This document shows positions 47,701 through 61,244 of a DNA stretch of 64,000 bases, piece after piece. Origin of the DNA: Siphonodentalium dalli (lineage: Eukaryota > Mollusca > Scaphopoda > Gadilida > Siphonodentaliidae); contig CP136069.1 of the NCBI GenBank assembly GCA_032622095.1, forward strand, positions 166,588,394-166,652,393, in the 5' to 3' direction. Position numbers and translations under genes: made by a program. Under the pieces are notes generated by a model that saw nothing but the letters and a program-made list of their open reading frames with translations, did no database searches and was not told the DNA's origin. How positions within the stretch are numbered: position 1 is the first letter of the stretch; the number at the start of each line of letters is the position of its first letter.

Positions 47701-50700
47701 TTTGAAATTGTTTTGAGTATTGTGATCAGCTAGTTACATTGATTATTTGATATAAATTTTGTCTGATTCAGAGACGAATAACATTTTGTTTATTGGAATG
47801 AATATGGGCCCACATTCAAAGTTTGAGGGCCCAAATCTCCGCCATTTTTTAACGGATTTACAATCTGTTTTCAGTTTTATGATCAACGTGTATGGTAGAT
47901 GTTATATATCAAGTTTCATATGATTCGGAGACGAAATAAATTTTGGTACCCCGGACCACCCCTCCCCTGACCCACAACACTGAACCGACACTGGCAAAAT
48001 TTGGCTCATCGCGTGCTCTCTTCAGACCGCACGCATTGGCGTATCAGATGACATCCAAAGTTTGACATCTTCGGAGGAGATGTGATCACAAGCATATTGG
48101 GCCATATTTGCATTGTTTGAAGGCCCACAACTCTGTCATTTTTCAATGGATTTTCGAAATTCTTTCAGTTTCTAGATCGGTTGGCGGTATGGATGTTATA
48201 TTCCAAGTTTCATCCGATTCGGAGAAGAATAAAAAATTGGTACCCCGGACCACCCCTCCCCTGACCCACAACACTGAACCGACACTGGCAAAAGTTGGCC
48301 CATCGCGTGCTCTCTTCAGACCGCACGCATTGGCGTATCAGATGACATCCAAAGTTCTACATCTTCGGAGGAGATGTGCGCACAAGCACATGGGACCAAA
48401 TTGCAAACTTTGAGGGCCCGTAACTCTTGCATTTCTTCTCGGATTACAAAAATCCTTTCCGGTATGGGTTTGTTTTCGTTCAGGGAATCTACATACTTAA
48501 ATAGATGAATGTCTAATAATAAAAAAAATTGCGAAAATTTTGCCCCCACCCCAGTGTAAAAATATATGGCCAACCCTGTCAAATTTTCTTCTTCGGACTA
48601 AGCTGACAACGGTCAACACGACTACAAAAACCAAATACAGTTATCTGGAATGATACGGGAGGACAACAGAGTACAATAAAATAGAGGTTTGCCAACTATG
48701 GGCGGTAACTCTTCAGGGAAAGCGCGGACACAAGTTTTTATGCCCGTGGGCAGTAGTGCATATCGAGATGTGCATACGGTCTAATTTTCGATATTCTGCT
48801 TCTTATAATTTCCGAGATAATAAAATGACATTTTTTCAAATAAAGGGAGATAACTCATCGATGAAAGCGCGGACAAAATCGTTATGGGCCATAGGCATAG
48901 AACTCATGTACCCCAACCTACTTACCAAGTTTTAGTGTCCTACTTCTTATACTTTTCGAGTAATAGTGATTACAAAAGTGTCAAGTATAATAATAATAAT
49001 AACAATGAAAAATAATCGCAAAAGGGCCATAACTCCGCCAAGAAACATTGAGCGGAAATCCGGATACCATTATATCTAGTAAACCTTCGATGCCTACATT
49101 CACTAGAGATTTCGCGTTCCTACTGCAATCAGTTTCTGAGTATTTCGAAATAAACGGAAAACGACCTCAGTAGAAAAACAATATACTTCCTTGGTTACAC
49201 CATGGAAGTATAATAATAGGGCAAATCATGAGCTCAATAAATCGCATTTAAGGGACGGAAAATATAAAGTAGGATGATTATATCTTTCCCTTAACATGTG
49301 TGGGTTGATCTCAAGTGTTTGGAAGTGACCCCACCCCTGCCTCGAAATTGGGTGACGAGATTGGGAAATAGTCAAACCCGACCCAAAATGCGATTTTTGA
49401 GAGCCCGTAACTCCGTTATTTTCCAATTGATTTGAAATTGTTTTGAGTATTGTGATCAGCTAGTTACATTGATTATTTGATATAAATTTTGTCTGATTCA
49501 GAGACGAATAACATTTTGTTTATTGGAATGAATATGGGCCCACATTCAAAGTTTGAGGGCCCAAATCTCCGCCATTTTTTAACGGATTTACAATCTGTTT
49601 TCAGTTTTATGATCAACGTGTATGGTAGATGTTATATATCAAGTTTCATATGATTCGGAGACGAAATAAATTTTGGTACCCCGGACCACCCCTCCCCTGA
49701 CCCACAACACTGAACCGACACTGGCAAAATTTGGCTCATCGCGTGCTCTCTTCAGACCGCACGCATTGGCGTATCAGATGACATCCAAAGTTTGACATCT
49801 TCGGAGGAGATGTGATCACAAGCATATTGGGCCATATTTGCATTGTTTGAAGGCCCACAACTCTGTCATTTTTCAATGGATTTTCGAAATTCTTTCAGTT
49901 TCTAGATCGGTTGGCGGTATGGATGTTATATTCCAAGTTTCATCCGATTCGGAGAAGAATAAAAAATTGGTACCCCGGACCACCCCTCCCCTGACCCACA
50001 ACACTGAACCGACACTGGCAAAAGTTGGCCCATCGCGTGCTCTCTTCAGACCGCACGCATTGGCGTATCAGATGACATCCAAAGTTCTACATCTTCGGAG
50101 GAGATGTGCGCACAAGCACATGGGACCAAATTGCAAACTTTGAGGGCCCGTAACTCTTGCATTTCTTCTCGGATTACAAAAATCCTTTCCGGTATGGGTT
50201 TGTTTTCGTTCAGGGAATCTACATACTTAAATAGATGAATGTCTAATAATAAAAAAAATTGCGAAAATTTTGCCCCCACCCCAGTGTAAAAATATATGGC
50301 CAACCCTGTCAAATTTTCTTCTTCGGACTAAGCTGACAACGGTCAACACGACTACAAAAACCAAATACAGTTATCTGGAATGATACGGGAGGACAACAGA
50401 GTACAATAAAATAGAGGTTTGCCAACTATGGGCGGTAACTCTTCAGGGAAAGCGCGGACACAAGTTTTTATGCCCGTGGGCAGTAGTGCATATCGAGATG
50501 TTCATACGGTCTAATTTTCGATATTCTGCTTCTTATAATTTCCGAGATAATAAAATGACATTTTTTCAAATAAAGGGAGATAACTCATCGATGAAAGCGC
50601 GGACAAAATCGTTATGGGCCATAGGCATAGAACTCATGTACCCCAACCTACTTACCAAGTTTTAGTGTCCTACTTCTTATACTTTTCGAGTAATAGTGAT

Positions 50701-53700
50701 TACAAAAGTGTCAAGTATAATAATAATAATAACAATGAAAAATAATCGCAAAAGGGCCATAACTCCGCCAAGAAACATTGAGCGGAAATCCGGATACCAT
50801 TATATCTAGTAAACCTTCGATGCCTACATTCACTAGAGATTTCGCGTTCCTACTGCAATCAGTTTCTGAGTATTTCGAAATAAACGGAAAACGACCTCAG
50901 TAGAAAAACAATATACTTCCTTGGTTACACCATGGAAGTATAATAATAGGGCAAATCATGAGCTCAATAAATCGCATTTAAGGGACGGAAAATATAAAGT
51001 AGGATGATTATATCTTTCCCTTAACATGTGTGGGTTGATCTCAAGTGTTTGGAAGTGACCCCACCCCTGCCTCGAAATTGGGTGACGAGATTGGGAAATA
51101 GTCAAACCCGACCCAAAATGCGATTTTTGAGAGCCCGTAACTCCGTTATTTTCCAATTGATTTGAAATTGTTTTGAGTATTGTGATCAGCTAGTTACATT
51201 GATTATTTGATATAAATTTTGTCTGATTCAGAGACGAATAACATTTTGTTTATTGGAATGAATATGGGCCCACATTCAAAGTTTGAGGGCCCAAATCTCC
51301 GCCATTTTTTAACGGATTTACAATCTGTTTTCAGTTTTATGATCAACGTGTATGGTAGATGTTATATATCAAGTTTCATATGATTCGGAGACGAAATAAA
51401 TTTTGGTACCCCGGACCACCCCTCCCCTGACCCACAACACTGAACCGACACTGGCAAAATTTGGCTCATCGCGTGCTCTCTTCAGACCGCACGCATTGGC
51501 GTATCAGATGACATCCAAAGTTTGACATCTTCGGAGGAGATGTGATCACAAGCATATTGGGCCATATTTGCATTGTTTGAAGGCCCACAACTCTGTCATT
51601 TTTCAATGGATTTTCGAAATTCTTTCAGTTTCTAGATCGGTTGGCGGTATGGATGTTATATTCCAAGTTTCATCCGATTCGGAGAAGAATAAAAAATTGG
51701 TACCCCGGACCACCCCTCCCCTGACCCACAACACTGAACCGACACTGGCAAAAGTTGGCCCATCGCGTGCTCTCTTCAGACCGCACGCATTGGCGTATCA
51801 GATGACATCCAAAGTTCTACATCTTCGGAGGAGATGTGCGCACAAGCACATGGGACCAAATTGCAAACTTTGAGGGCCCGTAACTCTTGCATTTCTTCTC
51901 GGATTACAAAAATCCTTTCCGGTATGGGTTTGTTTTCGTTCAGGGAATCTACATACTTAAATAGATGAATGTCTAATAATAAAAAAAATTGCGAAAATTT
52001 TGCCCCCACCCCAGTGTAAAAATATATGGCCAACCCTGTCAAATTTTCTTCTTCGGACTAAGCTGACAACGGTCAACACGACTACAAAAACCAAATACAG
52101 TTATCTGGAATGATACGGGAGGACAACAGAGTACAATAAAATAGAGGTTTGCCAACTATGGGCGGTAACTCTTCAGGGAAAGCGCGGACACAAGTTTTTA
52201 TGCCCGTGGGCAGTAGTGCATATCGAGATGTGCATACGGTCTAATTTTCGATATTCTGCTTCTTATAATTTCCGAGATAATAAAATGACATTTTTTCAAA
52301 TAAAGGGAGATAACTCATCGATGAAAGCGCGGACAAAATCGTTATGGGCCATAGGCATAGAACTCATGTACCCCAACCTACTTACCAAGTTTTAGTGTCC
52401 TACTTCTTATACTTTTCGAGTAATAGTGATTACAAAAGTGTCAAGTATAATAATAATAATAACAATGAAAAATAATCGCAAAAGGGCCATAACTCCGCCA
52501 AGAAACATTGAGCGGAAATCCGGATACCATTATATCTAGTAAACCTTCGATGCCTACATTCACTAGAGATTTCGCGTTCCTACTGCAATCAGTTTCTGAG
52601 TATTTCGAAATAAACGGAAAACGACCTCAGTAGAAAAACAATATACTTCCTTGGTTACACCATGGAAGTATAATAATAGGGCAAATCATGAGCTCAATAA
52701 ATCGCATTTAAGGGACGGAAAATATAAAGTAGGATGATTATATCTTTCCCTTAACATGTGTGGGTTGATCTCAAGTGTTTGGAAGTGACCCCACCCCTGC
52801 CTCGAAATTGGGTGACGAGATTGGGAAATAGTCAAACCCGACCCAAAATGCGATTTTTGAGAGCCCGTAACTCCGTTATTTTCCAATTGATTTGAAATTG
52901 TTTTGAGTATTGTGATCAGCTAGTTACATTGATTATTTGATATAAATTTTGTCTGATTCAGAGACGAATAACATTTTGTTTATTGGAATGAATATGGGCC
53001 CACATTCAAAGTTTGAGGGCCCAAATCTCCGCCATTTTTTAACGGATTTACAATCTGTTTTCAGTTTTATGATCAACGTGTATGGTAGATGTTATATATC
53101 AAGTTTCATATGATTCGGAGACGAAATAAATTTTGGTACCCCGGACCACCCCTCCCCTGACCCACAACACTGAACCGACACTGGCAAAATTTGGCTCATC
53201 GCGTGCTCTCTTCAGACCGCACGCATTGGCGTATCAGATGACATCCAAAGTTTGACATCTTCGGAGGAGATGTGATCACAAGCATATTGGGCCATATTTG
53301 CATTGTTTGAAGGCCCACAACTCTGTCATTTTTCAATGGATTTTCGAAATTCTTTCAGTTTCTAGATCGGTTGGCGGTATGGATGTTATATTCCAAGTTT
53401 CATCCGATTCGGAGAAGAATAAAAAATTGGTACCCCGGACCACCCCTCCCCTGACCCACAACACTGAACCGACACTGGCAAAAGTTGGCCCATCGCGTGC
53501 TCTCTTCAGACCGCACGCATTGGCGTATCAGATGACATCCAAAGTTCTACATCTTCGGAGGAGATGTGCGCACAAGCACATGGGACCAAATTGCAAACTT
53601 TGAGGGCCCGTAACTCTTGCATTTCTTCTCGGATTACAAAAATCCTTTCCGGTATGGGTTTGTTTTCGTTCAGGGAATCTACATACTTAAATAGATGAAT

Positions 53701-56700
53701 GTCTAATAATAAAAAAAATTGCGAAAATTTTGCCCCCACCCCAGTGTAAAAATATATGGCCAACCCTGTCAAATTTTCTTCTTCGGACTAAGCTGACAAC
53801 GGTCAACACGACTACAAAAACCAAATACAGTTATCTGGAATGATACGGGAGGACAACAGAGTACAATAAAATAGAGGTTTGCCAACTATGGGCGGTAACT
53901 CTTCAGGGAAAGCGCGGACACAAGTTTTTATGCCCGTGGGCAGTAGTGCATATCGAGATGTGCATACGGTCTAATTTTCGATATTCTGCTTCTTATAATT
54001 TCCGAGATAATAAAATGACATTTTTTCAAATAAAGGGAGATAACTCATCGATGAAAGCGCGGACAAAATCGTTATGGGCCATAGGCATAGAACTCATGTA
54101 CCCCAACCTACTTACCAAGTTTTAGTGTCCTACTTCTTATACTTTTCGAGTAATAGTGATTACAAAAGTGTCAAGTATAATAATAATAATAACAATGAAA
54201 AATAATCGCAAAAGGGCCATAACTCCGCCAAGAAACATTGAGCGGAAATCCGGATACCATTATATCTAGTAAACCTTCGATGCCTACATTCACTAGAGAT
54301 TTCGCGTTCCTACTGCAATCAGTTTCTGAGTATTTCGAAATAAACGGAAAACGACCTCAGTAGAAAAACAATATACTTCCTTGGTTACACCATGGAAGTA
54401 TAATAATAGGGCAAATCATGAGCTCAATAAATCGCATTTAAGGGACGGAAAATATAAAGTAGGATGATTATATCTTTCCCTTAACATGTGTGGGTTGATC
54501 TCAAGTGTTTGGAAGTGACCCCACCCCTGCCTCGAAATTGGGTGACGAGATTGGGAAATAGTCAAACCCGACCCAAAATGCGATTTTTGAGAGCCCGTAA
54601 CTCCGTTATTTTCCAATTGATTTGAAATTGTTTTGAGTATTGTGATCAGCTAGTTACATTGATTATTTGATATAAATTTTGTCTGATTCAGAGACGAATA
54701 ACATTTTGTTTATTGGAATGAATATGGGCCCACATTCAAAGTTTGAGGGCCCAAATCTCCGCCATTTTTTAACGGATTTACAATCTGTTTTCAGTTTTAT
54801 GATCAACGTGTATGGTAGATGTTATATATCAAGTTTCATATGATTCGGAGACGAAATAAATTTTGGTACCCCGGACCACCCCTCCCCTGACCCACAACAC
54901 TGAACCGACACTGGCAAAATTTGGCTCATCGCGTGCTCTCTTCAGACCGCACGCATTGGCGTATCAGATGACATCCAAAGTTTGACATCTTCGGAGGAGA
55001 TGTGATCACAAGCATATTGGGCCATATTTGCATTGTTTGAAGGCCCACAACTCTGTCATTTTTCAATGGATTTTCGAAATTCTTTCAGTTTCTAGATCGG
55101 TTGGCGGTATGGATGTTATATTCCAAGTTTCATCCGATTCGGAGAAGAATAAAAAATTGGTACCCCGGACCACCCCTCCCCTGACCCACAACACTGAACC
55201 GACACTGGCAAAAGTTGGCCCATCGCGTGCTCTCTTCAGACCGCACGCATTGGCGTATCAGATGACATCCAAAGTTCTACATCTTCGGAGGAGATGTGCG
55301 CACAAGCACATGGGACCAAATTGCAAACTTTGAGGGCCCGTAACTCTTGCATTTCTTCTCGGATTACAAAAATCCTTTCCGGTATGGGTTTGTTTTCGTT
55401 CAGGGAATCTACATACTTAAATAGATGAATGTCTAATAATAAAAAAAATTGCGAAAATTTTGCCCCCACCCCAGTGTAAAAATATATGGCCAACCCTGTC
55501 AAATTTTCTTCTTCGGACTAAGCTGACAACGGTCAACACGACTACAAAAACCAAATACAGTTATCTGGAATGATACGGGAGGACAACAGAGTACAATAAA
55601 ATAGAGGTTTGCCAACTATGGGCGGTAACTCTTCAGGGAAAGCGCGGACACAAGTTTTTATGCCCGTGGGCAGTAGTGCATATCGAGATGTGCATACGGT
55701 CTAATTTTCGATATTCTGCTTCTTATAATTTCCGAGATAATAAAATGACATTTTTTCAAATAAAGGGAGATAACTCATCGATGAAAGCGCGGACAAAATC
55801 GTTATGGGCCATAGGCATAGAACTCATGTACCCCAACCTACTTACCAAGTTTTAGTGTCCTACTTCTTATACTTTTCGAGTAATAGTGATTACAAAAGTG
55901 TCAAGTATAATAATAATAATAACAATGAAAAATAATCGCAAAAGGGCCATAACTCCGCCAAGAAACATTGAGCGGAAATCCGGATACCATTATATCTAGT
56001 AAACCTTCGATGCCTACATTCACTAGAGATTTCGCGTTCCTACTGCAATCAGTTTCTGAGTATTTCGAAATAAACGGAAAACGACCTCAGTAGAAAAACA
56101 ATATACTTCCTTGGTTACACCATGGAAGTATAATAATAGGGCAAATCATGAGCTCAATAAATCGCATTTAAGGGACGGAAAATATAAAGTAGGATGATTA
56201 TATCTTTCCCTTAACATGTGTGGGTTGATCTCAAGTGTTTGGAAGTGACCCCACCCCTGCCTCGAAATTGGGTGACGAGATTGGGAAATAGTCAAACCCG
56301 ACCCAAAATGCGATTTTTGAGAGCCCGTAACTCCGTTATTTTCCAATTGATTTGAAATTGTTTTGAGTATTGTGATCAGCTAGTTACATTGATTATTTGA
56401 TATAAATTTTGTCTGATTCAGAGACGAATAACATTTTGTTTATTGGAATGAATATGGGCCCACATTCAAAGTTTGAGGGCCCAAATCTCCGCCATTTTTT
56501 AACGGATTTACAATCTGTTTTCAGTTTTATGATCAACGTGTATGGTAGATGTTATATATCAAGTTTCATATGATTCGGAGACGAAATAAATTTTGGTACC
56601 CCGGACCACCCCTCCCCTGACCCACAACACTGAACCGACACTGGCAAAATTTGGCTCATCGCGTGCTCTCTTCAGACCGCACGCATTGGCGTATCAGATG

Positions 56701-57868
56701 ACATCCAAAGTTTGACATCTTCGGAGGAGATGTGATCACAAGCATATTGGGCCATATTTGCATTGTTTGAAGGCCCACAACTCTGTCATTTTTCAATGGA
56801 TTTTCGAAATTCTTTCAGTTTCTAGATCGGTTGGCGGTATGGATGTTATATTCCAAGTTTCATCCGATTCGGAGAAGAATAAAAAATTGGTACCCCGGAC
56901 CACCCCTCCCCTGACCCACAACACTGAACCGACACTGGCAAAAGTTGGCCCATCGCGTGCTCTCTTCAGACCGCACGCATTGGCGTATCAGATGACATCC
57001 AAAGTTCTACATCTTCGGAGGAGATGTGCGCACAAGCACATGGGACCAAATTGCAAACTTTGAGGGCCCGTAACTCTTGCATTTCTTCTCGGATTACAAA
57101 AATCCTTTCCGGTATGGGTTTGTTTTCGTTCAGGGAATCTACATACTTAAATAGATGAATGTCTAATAATAAAAAAAATTGCGAAAATTTTGCCCCCACC
57201 CCAGTGTAAAAATATATGGCCAACCCTGTCAAATTTTCTTCTTCGGACTAAGCTGACAACGGTCAACACGACTACAAAAACCAAATACAGTTATCTGGAA
57301 TGATACGGGAGGACAACAGAGTACAATAAAATAGAGGTTTGCCAACTATGGGCGGTAACTCTTCAGGGAAAGCGCGGACACAAGTTTTTATGCCCGTGGG
57401 CAGTAGTGCATATCGAGATGTGCATACGGTCTAATTTTCGATATTCTGCTTCTTATAATTTCCGAGATAATAAAATGACATTTTTTCAAATAAAGGGAGA
57501 TAACTCATCGATGAAAGCGCGGACAAAATCGTTATGGGCCATAGGCATAGAACTCATGTACCCCAACCTACTTACCAAGTTTTAGTGTCCTACTTCTTAT
57601 ACTTTTCGAGTAATAGTGATTACAAAAGTGTCAAGTATAATAATAATAATAACAATGAAAAATAATCGCAAAAGGGCCATAACTCCGCCAAGAAACATTG
57701 AGCGGAAATCCGGATACCATTATATCTAGTAAACCTTCGATGCCTACATTCACTAGAGATTTCGCGTTCCTACTGCAATCAGTTTCTGAGTATTTCGAAA
57801 TAAACGGAAAACGACCTCAGTAGAAAAACAATATACTTCCTTGGTTACACCATGGAAGTATAATAATA
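41777..57868 (+). repeat. 1,730-bp tandem array, about 9.3 near-identical copies
   Basis: TATGGGCGGTAACTCTTCAG marks unit starts at 41777 and then every 1,730 bp (43507, 45237, and so on to 57347). Units look identical by eye; the one substitution I found is T for G at 50502. Inside a unit, related blocks open with GGCC(C/A)NAACTCNGNCATTTT near 42114, 42481, 42640, 42932 and 43223. A 294-bp sub-repeat starting AAGTTTCATNNGATTCGGAG lies at 42721 and 43015, so the unit is a higher-order repeat of old, diverged pieces. An ACTTCCTTGG-TTACA-CCATGGAAGT hairpin occurs once per unit (42267-42291). The last unit stops at (TAA)n near 57868. Open frames of 66-101 codons recur on both strands but show no sign of coding. 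Confidence 0.95.
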
Positions 57869-59588
57869 ATAATGAAAAATAATCGAAAAAGGGCCATAAC
57901 TCTGTCAAAAGATATTGGACCAACATCTGGATACCATTATTTTTAGTAGACCTTAGATGCCTATATTCGCTAGAGATTTCGCGGTCCTCCTCCCATTAGT
58001 TTCTGAGTATTTTCAATTAAACAGAAAACGGCCGCAGTAGAAAAACAATATACTTCCTTGGTTACACCATGGAAGTATAATAATAGGGCAAATCATGAGC
58101 TCAATAAATCGCAGTTAAGGGACGTAAAATATGAAGTAGGATGATTATCTCTTTCCCTTAACATGTGTGGGTTGATCTCAAGTGTTTGGAAGTGACCCCA
58201 CCCCTGCCTCGAAATTGGGTGACGGGATTGGGAAATAGTCAAACCCGGCCCAAAATGCGAATTTTGAGAGCCCGTAACTCCGTTATTTTCCGATGGATTT
58301 TAAAATTGTTTTGAGTATTGTGATCAGCTAGTTACATTGATTATTTGTTATAAATTTTGTCTGATTCAGAGACGAATAACATTTTGTTTATTGGAAAGAA
58401 TACGGGCCCACATTCAAAGTTTGAGGGCCTAAATCTCCGCCATTTTTTAACGGATTTACGATCTGTTTTCAGTTTTATGATCAACGTGTAAGGTAGATGT
58501 TATATACCAAGTTTCATATGATTCGGAGACGAACTAAATTTTGGTACCTCGGACCACCCCTCCCCTGACCCACAGCACTGAACCGACACTTGCAAAATTT
58601 GGCACATCGCGTGCTCTCTTCAGACCGCGCGCACTGCGATATCAGATAACATCCTAAGTTCGAGATCTTCGGAGGAGATGAGGTCACAGGCACATGGGCC
58701 CAAATTTGCATAGTTTGAAGGACCGCAACTCCGTCATTTTTCAATGGATTTTCGAAATTGTTTCAGTTTCTAGATCGGTTGGCGGTGTAGATGTTACACT
58801 CCAAGTTTCATCTGATTCGGAGAAGAATAAAAAATTGGTACCCCGGACCGCCCCTCCCCTGATCCACAACACTGAACCGACACTGGCAAAATTTGGCACA
58901 TCACGTGCTCTCTTCAGCCCGCACGCACTGGGATATCAGACGACATCCAAAGTTCGACATCTTCGGAGGAGATAGGGTCACAAGCACATGGGACCGACAC
59001 TTGCAAACTTTGAGGGCCCGTAACTCTTGCATTTCTTCTCGGATTACAAAAATCCTTTCCGGTATGGGTTTGTTGTCGTTCAGGGAATCTACATACTTAA
59101 ATAGATGAATGTCAATAATAAAAAAAAATTGCGAAAATATTGCCCCCACCCCAGTGTAAAAATATATGTCCAACCCTGTCAAATTTTCTTCCTCGGACTA
59201 AGCTGACAACGGTCAACACGACTACAAAAACCAAATACAGTTATCTGGAATGATACGGGAGGACAACAGAGTACAATCAAATAGAGGTTTGCCAACTATG
59301 GGCGGTAACTCTTCAGGGAAAGCGCGGACCCAAGTTTTTATGCCCGTGGGCAGTAGTGCATATCGAGATGTGCATACGGTCTAATTTTCGATGCTCTGCT
59401 TCTTATAATTTCCGAGATAATAAAATGACATTTTTTCAGATAAAGGGAGATAACTCCTCGGAGAAAACGCGGACAATATTCTTTATGCGACGATGGCATA
59501 CAACTCTTTGACCCCAAAATACGTACCAATATTTAGTGTGCTACTCCTGGTACTTTTCGAGTAATAAGGGTTGCAAAAGTGTCCAGTA
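57869..59588 (+). repeat. Diverged relatives of the 1,730-bp unit
   Basis: At (TAA)n the sequence jumps back by about 220 bp in unit coordinates (AATGAAAAATAATCG, AAAGGGCCATAACTC) and changes to a version several percent different. It runs through the rest of a unit to GCCAACTATGGGCGG at 59291 and then about 300 bp of a second unit. It ends at another (TAA)n near 59589-59605, where repeat B begins. Confidence 0.88.
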
Positions 59589-60690
59589 TAATAATAATAA
59601 TAACTAGAGGTCAGATTCCATGGAATCAGATATACTTCCATGGTATTCCATCCCATCCCATCCCATCCCGACCTGACCTTGGTCTTCAAAATGGTCAATC
59701 GAAGGTCAAATCGGGTAAAACATGCGGATTTCCACGAAATTTGATACCTAGGGGTACTTTTGTCCGGGGAGTCTTTTGGGCGGGTCAAGTCGTGACCCCG
59801 ACCTGACATTGACATTCGAAATGGTAAGTTCAAGGTCAAATCGAGTAAAACGATCGGATTTCGACGAAATTTTATACCTAGGAAAACTTTTGTCCGGGGA
59901 GTGTTTTGGACAGGTCAAATCGTGACAATATGTTACTTTTACAGTAGAGCGGACATACCTATATAGTATATCGGTGAGCATATTCATGCATTTGCCTTGC
60001 TTCTTGCTAAGTCCGTTTGAATTTGAGTAATATATATCACCCGTCACAACGTTATACGCTACCAGGGTTAAACCGTTCAATATAAATCATTAAAAAGTGT
60101 ACTAATCTTGCGTTTATATACTACTTATCACATCCACTCATCGAAAAGTTTTTATCTCAATATATGATTTTCGGAGTAATTTTGCCCATTTGATCTTCGG
60201 TGGAATTTTCCAAATCTGAACCCACCCGACACAAACACTCCCTTGAGCAGGTTGCGTTTATATTAGAGAGGTCAAATTTTAGAGTCATACCTACAGTATA
60301 CCGGCTTATGTACCACCGCATTAAACTCGCTCCTACATCGGCCCGTTTGGATTTGGGGCTAAAAATCGGCTAGTGATAGACTACAGAAGTATACATATTT
60401 ATGATATATAGCGTTGTCACGAGTAAACCGTTCCGTTCCATCTGAAAATTAGAAAATTGCGCTCTAGATGCGCGTGAACACTAGCTATCAGATGTACTCG
60501 TCAAAAAAAAAATTCTCGATGTTTGAATTTGAAGTATAGCGGTCAAGATTTGGGGGGGGGGGGCGTGAATAGAATATCCAAAAGTACCTGCTACGGCATT
60601 ACCTTGCTCTTTAATTAGCCCTTTTGGATTTGGTGGGAAGAATAGGTGCATTTTCCTGTTCCCCGTATAGCGGAAAGGGGGTATATATAT
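59589..60690. repeat. Composite repeat 'B', copy 2
   Basis: It has the same start as copy 1 ((TAA)n, CTAGAGGTCAGATTCCATGG, palindrome at 59614-59627) and the same series of ~130-bp and ~350-bp internal units, with fewer units and several deletions. A run of 12 G lies at 60552-60563. Copies 1 and 2 bracket the 1,730-bp array in the same orientation. Confidence 0.78.
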
Positions 60691-60787
60691 ATAGTCACGC
60701 ATTTCAATCAGTTTGGATATAAAGTTTAAATATACACAGTTATATGCATATATATTTAATACTAATATATTTTCTTATAAATTAATA

Positions 60788-60872
60788 GCGCAGTGCGTAG
60801 TCGAGTGGTCAGAGCGTCAAACCTTCAGTTTGTGTTTTTATTGCGACGTGAGTTCGAATCCCGTCAAATTAT
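60788..60872 (+). tRNA. tRNA-like sequence (degenerate tRNA or SINE head), copy 1
   Basis: It has an A-box TAGTCGAGTGG (60798-60808) and a B-box GTTCGAATC (60852-60860) with spacing suited to a long variable arm, as in Ser/Leu tRNAs. The D-arm CGAGTGGTCAGAGCG is also of that type. An anticodon-like stem CAAA...TTTG encloses CCTTCAG. The acceptor ends do not pair well and the T-stem is weak, so it is probably not a working tRNA. T7 at 60874-60880 and further T runs could terminate Pol III transcription. It may be a tRNA pseudogene or a SINE start. Confidence 0.5.
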
Positions 60873-61059
60873 CTTTTTTTATTTTTTATTTTTAACATGT
60901 TTTGGTGTATTTTAATCATCAAATACGAATAATACCAAACTAAAGATAATGTAAAGATGCTTTTTATATTCGATTTCAATCAGTTTGGATATAAAGTTTA
61001 AATATACACAGTTATATGCCTACATATTTAATACTAATATATTTTCTTATAAATTAACA

Positions 61060-61143
61060 GCGCTGTGCGTAGCCGAGTGGAGAGAGCGTCAAACATTCAG
61101 TTTGTGTTTTATTGCGACGTGAGTTCGAATCCCGTCAAATTAT
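61060..61143 (+). tRNA. tRNA-like sequence (degenerate tRNA or SINE head), copy 2
   Basis: This is the tandem duplicate of the copy 272 bp upstream. The A-box is TAGCCGAGTGG (61070-61080), closer to the Ser/Leu tRNA consensus than copy 1, and the B-box GTTCGAATC (61123-61131) is unchanged. The anticodon-like loop reads CATTCAG, one base different. T7 follows. The same folding defects apply. Confidence 0.5.
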
Positions 61144-61244
61144 CTTTTTTTATTTTTTATTTTTAACATGTTTTGGTGTATTTTAATCATCAATTACGAA
61201 TAATACCAAACTAAAGATAATGTAAAGATGCTTTTTATATTCGA

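Larger units (their letters stand above)
60701..61244 (+). repeat. 272-bp tandem duplication carrying tRNA-like sequence
   Basis: ATTTCAATCAGTTTGGATAT begins units at 60701 and 60973. Each unit has an AT-rich leader, a tRNA-like segment, a T-rich stretch and an AATACCAAACTAAAGATAAT tail. The two units differ at few positions, so the duplication is recent. Confidence 0.88.

Noticed and set aside
41777-57868. CRISPR-like or rDNA-like array
   Set aside because: There are no short repeats with unique spacers and no rRNA motifs. Whole 1,730-bp units are identical, including all internal sequence.
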